DNA of 64,000 bases from Terriglobales bacterium (lineage in GTDB: Bacteria > Acidobacteriota > Terriglobia > Terriglobales > Acidobacteriaceae). The notes beneath the pieces were generated by a model, which was not told where the DNA came from, did no database searches, and saw only the letters and a program-made list of their open reading frames with translations. The position numbers were made by a program, and so were the translations under genes. Below are positions 8,224-16,945 of this stretch, in pieces (positions within the stretch are counted from its first letter, which is position 1; every line of letters begins with the position of its first letter). The stretch covers positions 43,193 through 107,192 of the forward strand of contig DATMAB010000024.1 in assembly GCA_035573675.1 (NCBI GenBank). The letters are read 5' to 3'.

Positions 8224-8229
8224 ATTATA
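8224..8229 (-). promoter_or_regulatory. -10 element (TATAAT) of the kor operon
   Basis: A perfect TATAAT on the minus strand, 39 nt before the korA ATG, in an AT-rich patch of otherwise GC-rich DNA. No convincing -35 hexamer is visible 16-18 nt further upstream. Confidence 0.55.
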
Positions 8230-8280
8230 CGGCAGAGTGAGGGAAGCGCCGCACTCACGCACAGCGTGCTGTGACGCAGC

Positions 8281-9234
8281 CTAGCTCTCGGTGAAAAACT
8301 GCGCCATGCGGCGGAACTTCTGGTAGCGGCTCTCGAGCAGCTCAGCCGGCGGCAGTTCCAGCACGCTCTTGAAGTGACGCCAGAGGGCCGTATCCAGGAG
8401 CACGGCGGCATCTTCGTGGTTGGTGTGCGCGCCTCCCTCCGGCTCGGGGACGACTTCATCGACACACTGCAGTTCCATCAGGTCGCGCGCCGTAATGCGC
8501 AGGGCCTGCGCCGCCAGGTCCTTCTTCGAAGCGTCGCGCCACATGATCGACGCGCAGCCCTCGGGCGAGATCACCGAATAGATGGCGTTTTCCAGCATCA
8601 GCACGCGATCGGCGACGGCGATGGCGAGCGCGCCCCCGGAACCTCCTTCGCCCGTGATGACCGTCAGGATGGGCGCCTGGATGCGCGCCATCTCGCGCAG
8701 GTTGCGGGCGATGGCTTCGGCCTGGCCCCGCTCTTCCGCGCCCAAGCCGGGATAGGCGCCGGGCGTGTCGACCAGCGTGATGATGGGCCGGCCGAACTTT
8801 TCCGCCAGCTTCATCAAGCGCAGCGCCTTGCGATAGCCTTCCGGGTTCGCCTGGCCGAAATTGCGATAGAGGCGCTGCTTGGTATCGCGTCCCTTCTGGT
8901 GCCCGATCACCATGACCTCGTTGCCGTGATAACGGGCCATGCCGCACACCAGAGCCGGGTCGTCGCCGAATACACGGTCGCCGTGCAGCTCGCACCAGTC
9001 GGTGAAGATGCGCTCCACGTAATCGAGCGTGTAGGGACGCTGCGGATGGCGGGCCAGTTCAGTCTTCTGCCAGGCCAGGTGCGTGTAGAACTGCTCGCGC
9101 AGCGCGGACACCTGTTCGTGCAGATCCTCGAGCTGGCGGCGGGCTTCCTCGTTCGAACCCGCCATGGCGCGCAGGCGCTCGATCTGCTTCTCGATGTCCT
9201 CCAGCTCGCGCTGCGCTTTGGTGGTTGGCTCCAT
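8281..9234 (-). CDS. accA: acetyl-CoA carboxylase carboxyltransferase subunit alpha
   Basis: Catalyses transfer of CO2 from carboxybiotin to acetyl-CoA, together with AccD, in the first step of fatty acid synthesis (cytoplasm). The 317-residue protein has the N-terminal coiled region ([16 protein letters not shown]), the crotonase-fold core with [20 protein letters not shown], the oxyanion-hole glycines in [19 protein letters not shown], and [12 protein letters not shown]. Length and motifs are standard for bacterial AccA. It starts 41 nt after the dnaE stop on the same strand; dnaE-accA adjacency is common in bacteria. accD is not in the window. Confidence 0.96.
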   Translation of the reverse strand: MEPTTKAQRELEDIEKQIERLRAMAGSNEEARRQLEDLHEQVSALREQFYTHLAWQKTELARHPQRPYTLDYVERIFTDWCELHGDRVFGDDPALVCGMARYHGNEVMVIGHQKGRDTKQRLYRNFGQANPEGYRKALRLMKLAEKFGRPIITLVDTPGAYPGLGAEERGQAEAIARNLREMARIQAPILTVITGEGGSGGALAIAVADRVLMLENAIYSVISPEGCASIMWRDASKKDLAAQALRITARDLMELQCVDEVVPEPEGGAHTNHEDAAVLLDTALWRHFKSVLELPPAELLESRYQKFRRMAQFFTES

Positions 9235-9275
9235 AGGGGCCGTGGTCGGGCCAGTGGTCAGGATCGCTCTGCCGG

Positions 9276-12200
9276 TCAGTCGATCACGCGGACGCTGCCA
9301 CGGCCGCAGAGTTCCTCGACGCGGGCGATGAAGGTCCGGTCGGGGAGGACATTATAGCCTTCCGCCTCCATCACCACCATGAAATCCCCTTCGCGTTCCA
9401 CGTCGAACAACACGCGGGCGTCGCCGCGACGCTCGCGGCAGATGTTGTGCAAGGCATCGATCGTCTCTTCCGTGGCCACATCGAGCGGAATGCGGATGCG
9501 CAGCGACCGCGGCAGCTTGGGCTGGGCTTCTTCCAGCGGCGTGATCTCGCTGATGAGCAGGCGGGGAGCCGCGCCTTCCTCCACGCGCACTGCCCCTCGC
9601 ACGAGCACCGGGACATCCAGCTTCAGGCGGTCCTGCAGGCGGCGATAAGCTTCCGGGAACACCAGGACGTCAACCGAGCCCGCCATATCCTCCAATGTGC
9701 CCTGCGCGTAGAGTTCGCCCTTGCGCGAGCGCTGCACGCGGATGTTGGCCAGCACTCCGCCCGCGTGGATCTCATCTCGCCCCGTGCTCTGCTTGAGCGC
9801 GGCGATGGCGTCGCTATCGAGGGCGCGGAAGTCCGCCAGCTTGCTGCGGTACTTCTCCAGCGGGTGCCCGGTAAGGAAGAAGCCGACCACCTCTTTTTCT
9901 CCCGCCAGGCGCTGATGCTCGTCCCAGTCCGGCACGTCCGGCAGGCGGTCGGAGGAACGCTCGCCGGGCTCATCGAAGACGCCGAACAGCCCGTGCTGGC
10001 CGGCTTCCGCGTCGCGCTGCGTCTTTTGCCCGCGCTCGATGGCGCGATCCACCGCTTCCATGAGCTGCGCGCGGCGGCCCAGCGAATCCAGGGCTCCGCT
10101 CTTGATCAGCGATTCCAGGACGCGCTTGTTCATCAGCCGCAAGTCCACGTTTTCGCAGAACTCGAACAGGGAGTGGAAGCGTCCCAGCCGGGCGCGCGCC
10201 GCCAGGATGGAATCGATGGCGCTGTGACCGACGTTCTTCACCGCCGCCAACCCGAAGCGGATGGCGCTGCCGTGCGGCGTGAAGTTGGCCTCACTCACAT
10301 TGATGTCCGGCGGCTCCACCGAAATGCCCATCTCGCGGCACTCGTTGATGTACTTCACCACCTTGTCCGTGCTCCCGGTTTCCGAAGTCAGCAGAGCCGC
10401 CATAAACTCCACCGGGTAGTGGGTCTTCAGATAAGCGGTCTGGTAGGCGAGCAGCGCGTAGGCGGCCGAATGCGATTTGTTGAAGCCGTAGCCGGCGAAC
10501 TGCTCCATAAGATCGAAAATCTTCGCCACCTTGCGCTCCGGGAAGCCGCGCTGCACGGCGCCGGTGATGAACTTGTCGCGTTGGGCGGCCATTTCTTCGG
10601 GCTTCTTCTTGCCCATGGCCCGGCGCAGCAGGTCGGCTTCGCCCAGTGAGTAGCCGGCCAGACGATTGGCGATCTGCATCACCTGCTCCTGGTACACGAT
10701 CACGCCCAGCGTCTCTTTCAAGATCTCTTCCAGCTCAGGCAGCTCGTAGTGGATGGCCCGACGGCCGTGCTTGCGTTCGATGAAGTCGTCGATCATCCCG
10801 CCCTGAATGGGTCCGGGCCGGTAGAGCGCGTTGAGTGCCGTGAGGTCTTCGATGGAGGTCGGCTGGTAACGTCGCAATACGTCGCGCATGCCTTGCGACT
10901 CGAACTGGAACACGCCCGAGGTCAGCCCGCGATGGAAGACCTTCTCGTAGGTCTCACGATCGTCGAGCGGTTCGGCGTCGAGGTCGAGCGGACGTCCGCG
11001 GGTCTGCGCGATCAGGCGCAACGCGTCGTCGATGATGGTGAGCGTGGTGAGCCCGAGAAAATCCATTTTCAGCAGGCCCATCTTCTCGACTGCATTCATG
11101 TCGAAGGCGGTGACGATCTCATCGTTCTTGGTGCGGTGCAGCGGTACCAGCTCGATGAGCGGCTGCGGCGAAATCACCACGCCCGCGGCGTGCACACCGG
11201 CATTGCGCACCATGCCCTCCAGCTTGCGCGCGGTATCGATCAGCTCGCGCACGCGCGGGTCGTCCTGGTACACAGCCTGGAGCCGGGGTGAGTCGCGCAG
11301 CGCCTGTTCCAGGGTGATGTTGATCTGCGCCGGAACCAGCTTGGCGATGCGATCGACCTCCGGATAGGGCATGTCCATGGCGCGTCCCACGTCCTTGATG
11401 GCTGCCTTGGCGGCCAGCGTGCCGAAGGTGATGATCTGGGCCACGTTCTCGCGGCCGTACTTGCGTGTCACGTACTCGATGACCTCGCCGCGGCGGTTCA
11501 TGCAGAAGTCGATGTCGATGTCCGGCATCGAGACTCGCTCCGGGTTCAGAAAGCGTTCGAACAGCAGCCCGTTCTGCAGCGGATCGATATCGGTGATGCC
11601 CAGCGCATAGGACACCAGCGAGCCCGCCGCCGAACCTCGTCCGGGTCCCACCGGAATGCGGTTCTCGCGGGCGTAGCGCACAAAGTCCCAGACGATGAGG
11701 AAATAGCCGGAGAAGCGCATCTGCCGGATGATGTCGATCTCGTGCGACAGCCGCTGCTCGTATTCGGTGAGCGGACGCCGCAGCCGACCCTGCCGGTCGA
11801 GCTCCCGCAAGGCCTCCATGCGCCGCGCGAACCCCTGCCGCGCGACGTGCTCGAAGTAACTGTCAAGCGTGAACCCGTCCGGCACTTCGAAGTGGGGGAA
11901 CGGATTGGCCACCTTGTCCAGCTTCACGTGACAGCGCTCCGCGATGGCCAGTGTGCGGGAGAGCGTCTGCGGCGCTTCCTGAAAGAGGCGCAGCATCTCG
12001 TCATAGCTCTTCACGTAGAACTGCCTGGTCGCGAAGCGCAAACGGTTAGGGTCCTGGATGGACTTGCCGGTTTGGATGCAAATCAGCACATCCTGCGCGT
12101 GCGCGTCGTCCTCGCAGAGATAGTGGCTGTCGTTGGTGGCGACCAGCGGAGCTCCGGTCTCTTTTTCCAGACGGAACAGATCGGCGTGAATCTGCTGCTC

Positions 12201-12746
12201 CGCGGGCAGCCCCTGGTGGTCCTGGATTTCGAGGAAGAAGTTCTCCTTGCCGAAGACGTCGCGGTAGAAACCGACGGCCTCGCGAGCGGCGTCGTATTTC
12301 CCTGCCAGCAACAGCTCCGGAATCTCTCCCTTCAGGCAGCCGGAAAGGCAGATGAGGCCGCGACTGTGCTCGGCCAGGAACTTCTTGCTCACGCGTGGCT
12401 TGTAATAGAAGCCGTGGAGGGACGCCTCCGAGGTGATCCGGACCAGGTTGCGGTAACCCTCGTCGTTCTCCGCCAGCACCAGCAGGTGGTTGTAGCTGCT
12501 GTCGCCTTCCGAGGCGCGATGGTCTTCCTTCTTGGAGATGTACAGCTCACAGCCCAGGATGGGACGGATTCCCTGCGCGCGCGCCGCATTGTAGAAATGC
12601 ACCGCGGCGAAGATGTTGCCGTGGTCGGTCACGGCCACGGCCGGCATGCCGTGCCCCTTCACGGTCGAGACCAGCTTCTCCACTTCGCAGGCGCCGTCGA
12701 GCAGCGAGTAGTCAGTGTGCAGATGAAGATGGACGAACTGGGACAT
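9276..12746 (-). CDS. dnaE: DNA polymerase III subunit alpha
   Basis: Replicative C-family DNA polymerase, 1156 residues. The N-terminal PHP domain begins [17 protein letters not shown] and keeps its metal-ligand histidines ([14 protein letters not shown]). The palm has the catalytic aspartates in [16 protein letters not shown], followed by [20 protein letters not shown], an HhH region, and a C-terminal OB fold ([20 protein letters not shown]). I chose ATG 12746 (MSQFVHLH) because it matches the usual family N-terminus. An upstream in-frame ATG at 12764 overlaps a TACAAT hexamer that looks like the promoter -10 element. accA follows. Confidence 0.96.
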   Translation of the reverse strand: MSQFVHLHLHTDYSLLDGACEVEKLVSTVKGHGMPAVAVTDHGNIFAAVHFYNAARAQGIRPILGCELYISKKEDHRASEGDSSYNHLLVLAENDEGYRNLVRITSEASLHGFYYKPRVSKKFLAEHSRGLICLSGCLKGEIPELLLAGKYDAAREAVGFYRDVFGKENFFLEIQDHQGLPAEQQIHADLFRLEKETGAPLVATNDSHYLCEDDAHAQDVLICIQTGKSIQDPNRLRFATRQFYVKSYDEMLRLFQEAPQTLSRTLAIAERCHVKLDKVANPFPHFEVPDGFTLDSYFEHVARQGFARRMEALRELDRQGRLRRPLTEYEQRLSHEIDIIRQMRFSGYFLIVWDFVRYARENRIPVGPGRGSAAGSLVSYALGITDIDPLQNGLLFERFLNPERVSMPDIDIDFCMNRRGEVIEYVTRKYGRENVAQIITFGTLAAKAAIKDVGRAMDMPYPEVDRIAKLVPAQINITLEQALRDSPRLQAVYQDDPRVRELIDTARKLEGMVRNAGVHAAGVVISPQPLIELVPLHRTKNDEIVTAFDMNAVEKMGLLKMDFLGLTTLTIIDDALRLIAQTRGRPLDLDAEPLDDRETYEKVFHRGLTSGVFQFESQGMRDVLRRYQPTSIEDLTALNALYRPGPIQGGMIDDFIERKHGRRAIHYELPELEEILKETLGVIVYQEQVMQIANRLAGYSLGEADLLRRAMGKKKPEEMAAQRDKFITGAVQRGFPERKVAKIFDLMEQFAGYGFNKSHSAAYALLAYQTAYLKTHYPVEFMAALLTSETGSTDKVVKYINECREMGISVEPPDINVSEANFTPHGSAIRFGLAAVKNVGHSAIDSILAARARLGRFHSLFEFCENVDLRLMNKRVLESLIKSGALDSLGRRAQLMEAVDRAIERGQKTQRDAEAGQHGLFGVFDEPGERSSDRLPDVPDWDEHQRLAGEKEVVGFFLTGHPLEKYRSKLADFRALDSDAIAALKQSTGRDEIHAGGVLANIRVQRSRKGELYAQGTLEDMAGSVDVLVFPEAYRRLQDRLKLDVPVLVRGAVRVEEGAAPRLLISEITPLEEAQPKLPRSLRIRIPLDVATEETIDALHNICRERRGDARVLFDVEREGDFMVVMEAEGYNVLPDRTFIARVEELCGRGSVRVID

Positions 12747-12762
12747 GCTGAGCTTGGTTTCC

Positions 12763-12768
12763 ATTGTA
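12763..12768 (-). promoter_or_regulatory. possible -10 element (TACAAT) of dnaE
   Basis: TACAAT on the minus strand overlaps the first possible ATG of dnaE (12764) and lies 16 nt before ATG 12746. If it is real, the transcript starts between the two ATGs and only 12746 can be used. Confidence 0.4.
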
Positions 12769-12820
12769 GCCAGAACACACTGCGCCGAACATGCCGCAGA
12801 TTGGTGCAGTTGCGGCGCGG

Positions 12821-14338
12821 CTAGCGCTTCTTCTTTTTCCTCGCAGGTTTCTGCTTGGCGGCCTTCTGGCGGGCGGGTTTGTGCACTGCTTTATTGGTCT
12901 TTGTCTTTTTCGCGGCCGGCTGCGAGTGAACGGGCTGTTTGCCCTTTTCCTTCTCCCCTGGCTTCTTGGCGGCGGGCGGTGCGGCCTTTGCGGGAGCCGG
13001 CTTCGCCGGTACCGGCTCGCCCTTCTTGCGCTTCTTCGTCGGAGGCGGTGGAGGGGGTGGCGGAGGGGGCGCGTACGGCTTCAGGAAGCGCACGATCTCT
13101 CCGTGCGAACGCAAGCGGCCGTCCAGCAGGAGATGGAAGGCTTCCTCAGTCAGTTGTGCGTACTGCGGAAGCGCAGGCGTGATATGCATTTCCGCCATTT
13201 CCGGGAACGGCAGCCGTTGCTTGAGCTGGCGCCACTTGCCGAAGAAGTTGCGGATTTTCTGCCGCACCGACTGCGCCCGCGCCGTGACCTCGAGGAACAG
13301 GATGGTCTCCGGAGGTGCTTCGCTCAGCAACTTCCAGGTCTTCGAGGGAGTGGCGGCTTCCTTGCCGCTCAGTCGCGCCGCCAGCTCTTTCGCATCCTCC
13401 TCCAGGTGGTTCCACTTCTCCACCAGAGTGCGCCGTGGAATCAGCTTCTGCATGGCGCTGATCTCGCGGCTTTCCAAACGTCGAGTGAGGAAGTAGATGG
13501 TGGCGGCCGAAGCATCCGGGGCGTAGCCGTGCTGCGCCATCAGCTCGCGCGTCTTTTGCATCTGCGCCAGCGAGTCGGCGTCCGCCTTGCCCACCGTCCA
13601 GTGCGGACTCAACACCTTGAGCCAGCCCTCTTTTTCCAGAGCCCGCAGGATGACCAGAGGGTTCTCCTCGTAGGCAAGCTGTTCGATCTCCTGGCCGATG
13701 GCGCGCGGCAGGATGTTCTCGATGTACTGGTTCTCCTTGGCGGCGTCGTAGCGGGCCTGCGTGCGCTCCTCCAGGGTCCAGTGGAAGCGAGCGGCAAAAC
13801 GCGTGGCGCGGATCAACCGCGAAGGCTCTTCCAGAAAAGAGTAGTTGTGCAAAATGCGCAGCAGTTTGGCTTCGATGTCGGCCACGCCGTTGGCGGGATC
13901 GAGCAGCAGGCCCCGCGAGCCTTCGTTCAGCGACAGCGCAATGGCGTTCACGGTGAAGTCGCGGCGGCGCAGGTCCTCAACGATGGTGGCCGCGGCGACC
14001 TCCGGAGGCTTGCCGGGCTTCTCGTATTTTTCCGAGCGCGCCATGGCGATCTCGGCGCGCACATTGCCCGGCAGCAACACCAGCAGTGAGCGCAACTCCT
14101 CATCGGCGCGTTCAATGACTGCTCCCGCTTTCTCCAGGTCGCGCTGCAGGCGCAGCGCGTTCCCCTGTACCGTGAAGTCGAGGTCGCGAATCGTGAAGCC
14201 GCTGATCAGGTCGCGGACCGCGCCGCCGGTGAGATACACGTTCATCTCATGCGCGCGCGCCGCCTGCTGCACCAGGCCCGCCGCGCGCTGCTGATCCGGC
14301 GTAAGCCGTGTTTCCATGGTGTAGATGTAATCGGCCAT
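12821..14338 (-). CDS. CCA tRNA nucleotidyltransferase / poly(A) polymerase family protein with Pro/Lys-rich tail
   Basis: Class II nucleotidyltransferase that adds CCA (or part of it, or poly(A)) to RNA 3' ends. The head domain has GGAVRDLISGFTIRDLDFTV (GG motif and catalytic D-x-D type carboxylates near residues 38-56), then RRRDFTVNAIALSL and the RNA-binding segment EEPSRLIRATRFAARFHW. The catalytic part is about 420 residues. After KPYA comes a run of 10 prolines and then about 70 residues rich in Lys, Ala and Pro, ending ARKKKKR; this tail is unusual for the family. Substrate (CC-, A- or CCA-adding, or PAP) cannot be decided from the motifs alone, so no gene symbol is given. No HD domain is evident. 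Confidence 0.85.
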   Translation of the reverse strand: MADYIYTMETRLTPDQQRAAGLVQQAARAHEMNVYLTGGAVRDLISGFTIRDLDFTVQGNALRLQRDLEKAGAVIERADEELRSLLVLLPGNVRAEIAMARSEKYEKPGKPPEVAAATIVEDLRRRDFTVNAIALSLNEGSRGLLLDPANGVADIEAKLLRILHNYSFLEEPSRLIRATRFAARFHWTLEERTQARYDAAKENQYIENILPRAIGQEIEQLAYEENPLVILRALEKEGWLKVLSPHWTVGKADADSLAQMQKTRELMAQHGYAPDASAATIYFLTRRLESREISAMQKLIPRRTLVEKWNHLEEDAKELAARLSGKEAATPSKTWKLLSEAPPETILFLEVTARAQSVRQKIRNFFGKWRQLKQRLPFPEMAEMHITPALPQYAQLTEEAFHLLLDGRLRSHGEIVRFLKPYAPPPPPPPPPPTKKRKKGEPVPAKPAPAKAAPPAAKKPGEKEKGKQPVHSQPAAKKTKTNKAVHKPARQKAAKQKPARKKKKR

Positions 14339-14367
14339 CGGGCTTGAGCCTGGTCTCCCGAAACAGC

Positions 14368-14400
14368 AAAAAGGGCCGCCCCAAAGGCGGGGCCGGGCCC
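14368..14400 (-). terminator. strong Rho-independent terminator upstream of the nucleotidyltransferase gene
   Basis: On the minus strand the stem is GGGCC, a CG bulge, GCCCC, loop GCCTTT, then GGGGC and GGCCC, followed by TTTTT. That is 10 base pairs and U5, a textbook intrinsic terminator. It ends about 30 nt before the start of the downstream gene, so it either ends a small RNA or attenuates that gene. Confidence 0.75.
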
Positions 14401-14474
14401 CTCAAAATCGACTGTAAGTGCTTTCGCGCAAAAGACTTAGCTGTGTTCCGCCGGAAAGCGCAAGCACCTCAGCA
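14368..14474 (-). ncRNA. candidate small RNA or leader RNA (about 100 nt)
   Basis: On the minus strand TGCTATGCT (an extended -10 shape) at about 14472-14480 is followed by a structured segment. GTGCTTGCGC pairs with GCGCGAAAGCAC (two-base bulge), enclosing a small TTCC-GGC-GGAA hairpin, and the segment ends in the strong terminator at 14368-14400. No ORF or tRNA match is seen inside. It is either a free-standing small RNA or an attenuator leader of the tRNA nucleotidyltransferase gene. I could not match it to SRP, 6S, tmRNA or a known riboswitch by eye. The exact 5' end is an estimate. Confidence 0.4.
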
Positions 14475-14598
14475 TAGCACAAGGTTAACCGTTTGGCTAC
14501 TCAGGGCTCACGAAGCGAACAACTCGGCCGGGCGAAGGTGCGACAATGGGCAGGGGCTGCCGCAGACGAGACCCTTCCTGTGGCGTGCCATTCGAGCC

Positions 14599-15084
14599 AT
14601 GCCGTCCACCCACAAGAAAGTCGTGGTCTGCAAGCTGGATCGCGATTCCGTTCAGGGTTACGTGAATCCCACGGCTTTCGTCTCCGGAGGCAGGCTGGAG
14701 ATGCTGAACACCGCCGGACAGGTGGTGACGCTCGACCTGGCCGACGTCAAGGGCGTGTACTTCGTGCGCGAGTTCGCCGACCCCGGTTCGGTGGCCGCGC
14801 GCAAGACCTTTGCCACCCGCCCACGCGCCGAAGGCCTGTGGGTGCGCATGCGCTTCCGCGATAACGAGGTTATGGAGGGCCTCATGCCTAATGACCTCAT
14901 GCAGGTCAGCGCCGAAGGCTACCTGGTGACGCCGCCGGACACGCGCTCCAACACACAGCGCATCTTCGTACCCCGTACGGCGCTGCTGGAAATGTCGGTG
15001 CTGGCCGTTATCGGCGGCCGCGCCGCAGCTCGCCGTCGGACAGCCGCGGCCGATGCGCGCCAGGTGCCGATGTTCTCCGAATAA
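14599..15084 (+). CDS. conserved hypothetical protein (161 aa)
   Basis: Not recognised as a characterised family. It starts MPSTHKKVVVCKLDRDSVQG. The N-terminal 60 residues (GYVNPTAFVSGGRLEMLNTA, then DLADVKGVYFVREF) and the middle part (LWVRMRFRDNEVMEGLMPND) look like a compact beta-rich domain of the kind that senses or binds small ligands or proteins, but no catalytic motif is visible. The C-terminus has an Arg/Ala-rich stretch. The ATG at 14599 is preferred over in-frame upstream codons because those run through the structured RNA region; no good ribosome-binding site is seen. A GACAAT at 14542-14547 could be its -10 element. lpxD follows on the same strand after about 120 nt. Confidence 0.7.
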   Translation: MPSTHKKVVVCKLDRDSVQGYVNPTAFVSGGRLEMLNTAGQVVTLDLADVKGVYFVREFADPGSVAARKTFATRPRAEGLWVRMRFRDNEVMEGLMPNDLMQVSAEGYLVTPPDTRSNTQRIFVPRTALLEMSVLAVIGGRAAARRRTAAADARQVPMFSE

Positions 15085-15153
15085 GACACCGCATTGCGTT
15101 AACCGCCCATACCTTGCCGTCTGCCCTGGAAGCCTGCATCTCGTGCCGGACGG

Positions 15154-15159
15154 TACAAT
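15154..15159 (+). promoter_or_regulatory. possible -10 element (TACAAT) of lpxD
   Basis: TACAAT lies 43 nt upstream of the lpxD start; no clear -35 hexamer is visible. Confidence 0.4.
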
Positions 15160-15202
15160 CACGACGGAATGACTGCGCCAGCCGGGCGCGCGGACAAGTG
15201 CC

Positions 15203-16222
15203 ATGAAACTTTCTGAGATTGCCAGCAGATTAGGAATACCGCTGACGGATTCCGGAGCGGCCCAGATCGAGATCACCGGCCTCGCCGGCATTGAGGAAGC
15301 CGGGCACGGTCAACTCACCTTCGTGGCCAACCCGAAGTACGCCGCTGCTGCCCGAACCACCCGGGCCTCTGCGGTCATTGTGGCGGAGGACTTCCCCACC
15401 CTCGACAAGCCGACCTTGCGGACCAAGAATCCGTATCTCGCCTTCGCGCGCGCCCTTGAGCTTTTCTATCAGCCGCCGCGCTACGCTCCCGGCGTGCATC
15501 CCACGGCCGTGGTGCATCCTTCCGCGCGCATCGGCAAGAACGCCTCCGTCGGTCCCTACGTCGTCATTGACCAGGATGTGGAGATCGGCGACGACGCCGT
15601 CCTGCTCGCGCACGTGGTCATCTATCAGGGTGCGCGCATCGGCCACAATTTCTTCGCCCATGCACACGCGGTTGTGCGCGAGCACTGCCGCCTGGGAGAC
15701 AACGTGATTCTGCAGAATGGCGCGGTCATAGGCGGGGACGGGTTTGGCTTTGCCAAGGACGACGCCGGACTCTGGCAGAAGATCGTCCAATCAGGTCCGG
15801 CCGTCCTGGAAGGTGACGTGGAGGTGCAGGCGAATGCTTGCGTCGACCGTGCCAGCGTCGGCGAGACCCGTGTCAGGCGCGGCGCAAAAATCGACAACCT
15901 GGTGCAGGTGGGCCACGGCTCCCGCGTCGGTGAGGACACGCTGCTCTGCGCACAGGTCGGCCTCGCCGGCTCCACGGACGTAGGCAAGAACGTCATCCTC
16001 GCCGGACAAGTGGGTGTTGCCGGACACTGCCGCATCGGCGACGGCGTGGTGGCGACCGCCCAAAGCGGCATCCCCAACGACGTGGAAGACGGCAAGACCA
16101 TCAGCGGTTATCCGGCCATCGAAAACAAGCAGTGGCTGCGTTCGGTCGCGGTATTCAACCGTCTGCCCGAACTGGCGAAGACCGTGCGCGAACTGGAGCA
16201 GAAGCTGGCCGCGAAGGGCTGA
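15203..16222 (+). CDS. lpxD: UDP-3-O-acylglucosamine N-acyltransferase
   Basis: Third step of lipid A synthesis: transfers a hydroxyacyl chain from acyl-carrier protein to the 2-amino group of UDP-3-O-acylglucosamine, at the cytoplasmic side. The 339-residue protein has the N-terminal uridine-binding domain ([20 protein letters not shown]), a long left-handed beta-helix of hexapeptide repeats (about residues 105-290), and the catalytic region [20 protein letters not shown] to [13 protein letters not shown]-terminal helix ends [16 protein letters not shown]. Length and layout are standard. Other lpx genes are not in the window, so this copy stands outside the usual lpxD-fabZ-lpxA cluster. Confidence 0.95.
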   Translation: MKLSEIASRLGIPLTDSGAAQIEITGLAGIEEAGHGQLTFVANPKYAAAARTTRASAVIVAEDFPTLDKPTLRTKNPYLAFARALELFYQPPRYAPGVHPTAVVHPSARIGKNASVGPYVVIDQDVEIGDDAVLLAHVVIYQGARIGHNFFAHAHAVVREHCRLGDNVILQNGAVIGGDGFGFAKDDAGLWQKIVQSGPAVLEGDVEVQANACVDRASVGETRVRRGAKIDNLVQVGHGSRVGEDTLLCAQVGLAGSTDVGKNVILAGQVGVAGHCRIGDGVVATAQSGIPNDVEDGKTISGYPAIENKQWLRSVAVFNRLPELAKTVRELEQKLAAKG

Positions 16223-16233
16223 GCGCCCTTACT

Positions 16234-16938
16234 TCAGCGCCGCTCCGGCGGCAACGGCTCGGCTATCTTCTCCCGGACCGCTTCCATCAGGGCTTCGCGG
16301 CTCGGGAAGTCCTTCGGGTCGACGGGGTCATGGAAGATCAGAGTTGCTGTGCCTTTCCGAATTACCAGGCTTCCCTTCGCCATGATCTCGAACGTTCCCA
16401 GGATGGTCATGGGCACAATGGGCACGCCCGTATCCATAGCCAGATAGAACGGTCCCTTCTTCAGGGGTAGCAGCTTCCCGTCCCTGGAGCGTGTGCCCTC
16501 GGGAAAAATCGTCATATGGATGCCTTGGCGCAGGACGTCGGCCGCCGCCTCCAGGCTGGCGATTGCGGCTTCGCGATTGGAGCGGTCCACCGGCACAAGT
16601 GAGCCCAGGCGCATTGCTCGCGACAGCAGCGGGATGCGGAATAGCTCCTTCTTGACCAGCACCGACGTCCTCCCCGGGATCAGCGGCACCACGATGGGCG
16701 GATCCACGTTGGATACGTGATTGCACATGAAGATGTAGGCGCGGTTCTGGTCCAGCCGCTCCCGGCCCAAGATCTCAACCCGGATTCCCGCCAGCCTTAT
16801 CCCCAGGAAAGCGGCGCGTGTGCCCATCCAGTAGAGAAGATCGATCTTGCCGGTAAGGAGCGTCCACGGGAAGCCGATCAGGGCAATGAGCGGAGCAACC
16901 AGGGTGTAGAAGCCGAAGGCTACCAGGCTGCGCAGCAT
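16234..16938 (-). CDS. plsC: 1-acyl-sn-glycerol-3-phosphate acyltransferase
   Basis: Membrane enzyme that acylates lysophosphatidic acid to phosphatidic acid. The 234-residue protein has an N-terminal hydrophobic segment (FYTLVAPLIALIGFPWTLL), the acyltransferase motif NHVSNVDPP (the HX4D catalytic pair), and FPEGTRS near residue 150. These are the family's blocks I and III. It follows the M61 peptidase gene after only 7 nt and converges on lpxD. The acyl donor (acyl-ACP or acyl-CoA) cannot be told. Other lysophospholipid acyltransferases share the motifs, so the exact substrate is inferred. Confidence 0.88.
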   Translation of the reverse strand: MLRSLVAFGFYTLVAPLIALIGFPWTLLTGKIDLLYWMGTRAAFLGIRLAGIRVEILGRERLDQNRAYIFMCNHVSNVDPPIVVPLIPGRTSVLVKKELFRIPLLSRAMRLGSLVPVDRSNREAAIASLEAAADVLRQGIHMTIFPEGTRSRDGKLLPLKKGPFYLAMDTGVPIVPMTILGTFEIMAKGSLVIRKGTATLIFHDPVDPKDFPSREALMEAVREKIAEPLPPERR

Positions 16939-16945
16939 GGCGAGC

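Noticed and set aside
14368..14520. tRNA or SRP RNA as explanation of the structured region
   Set aside because: No TTCGA-type T-loop, no acceptor stem, and no GGAAGCAG-type SRP loop could be found.
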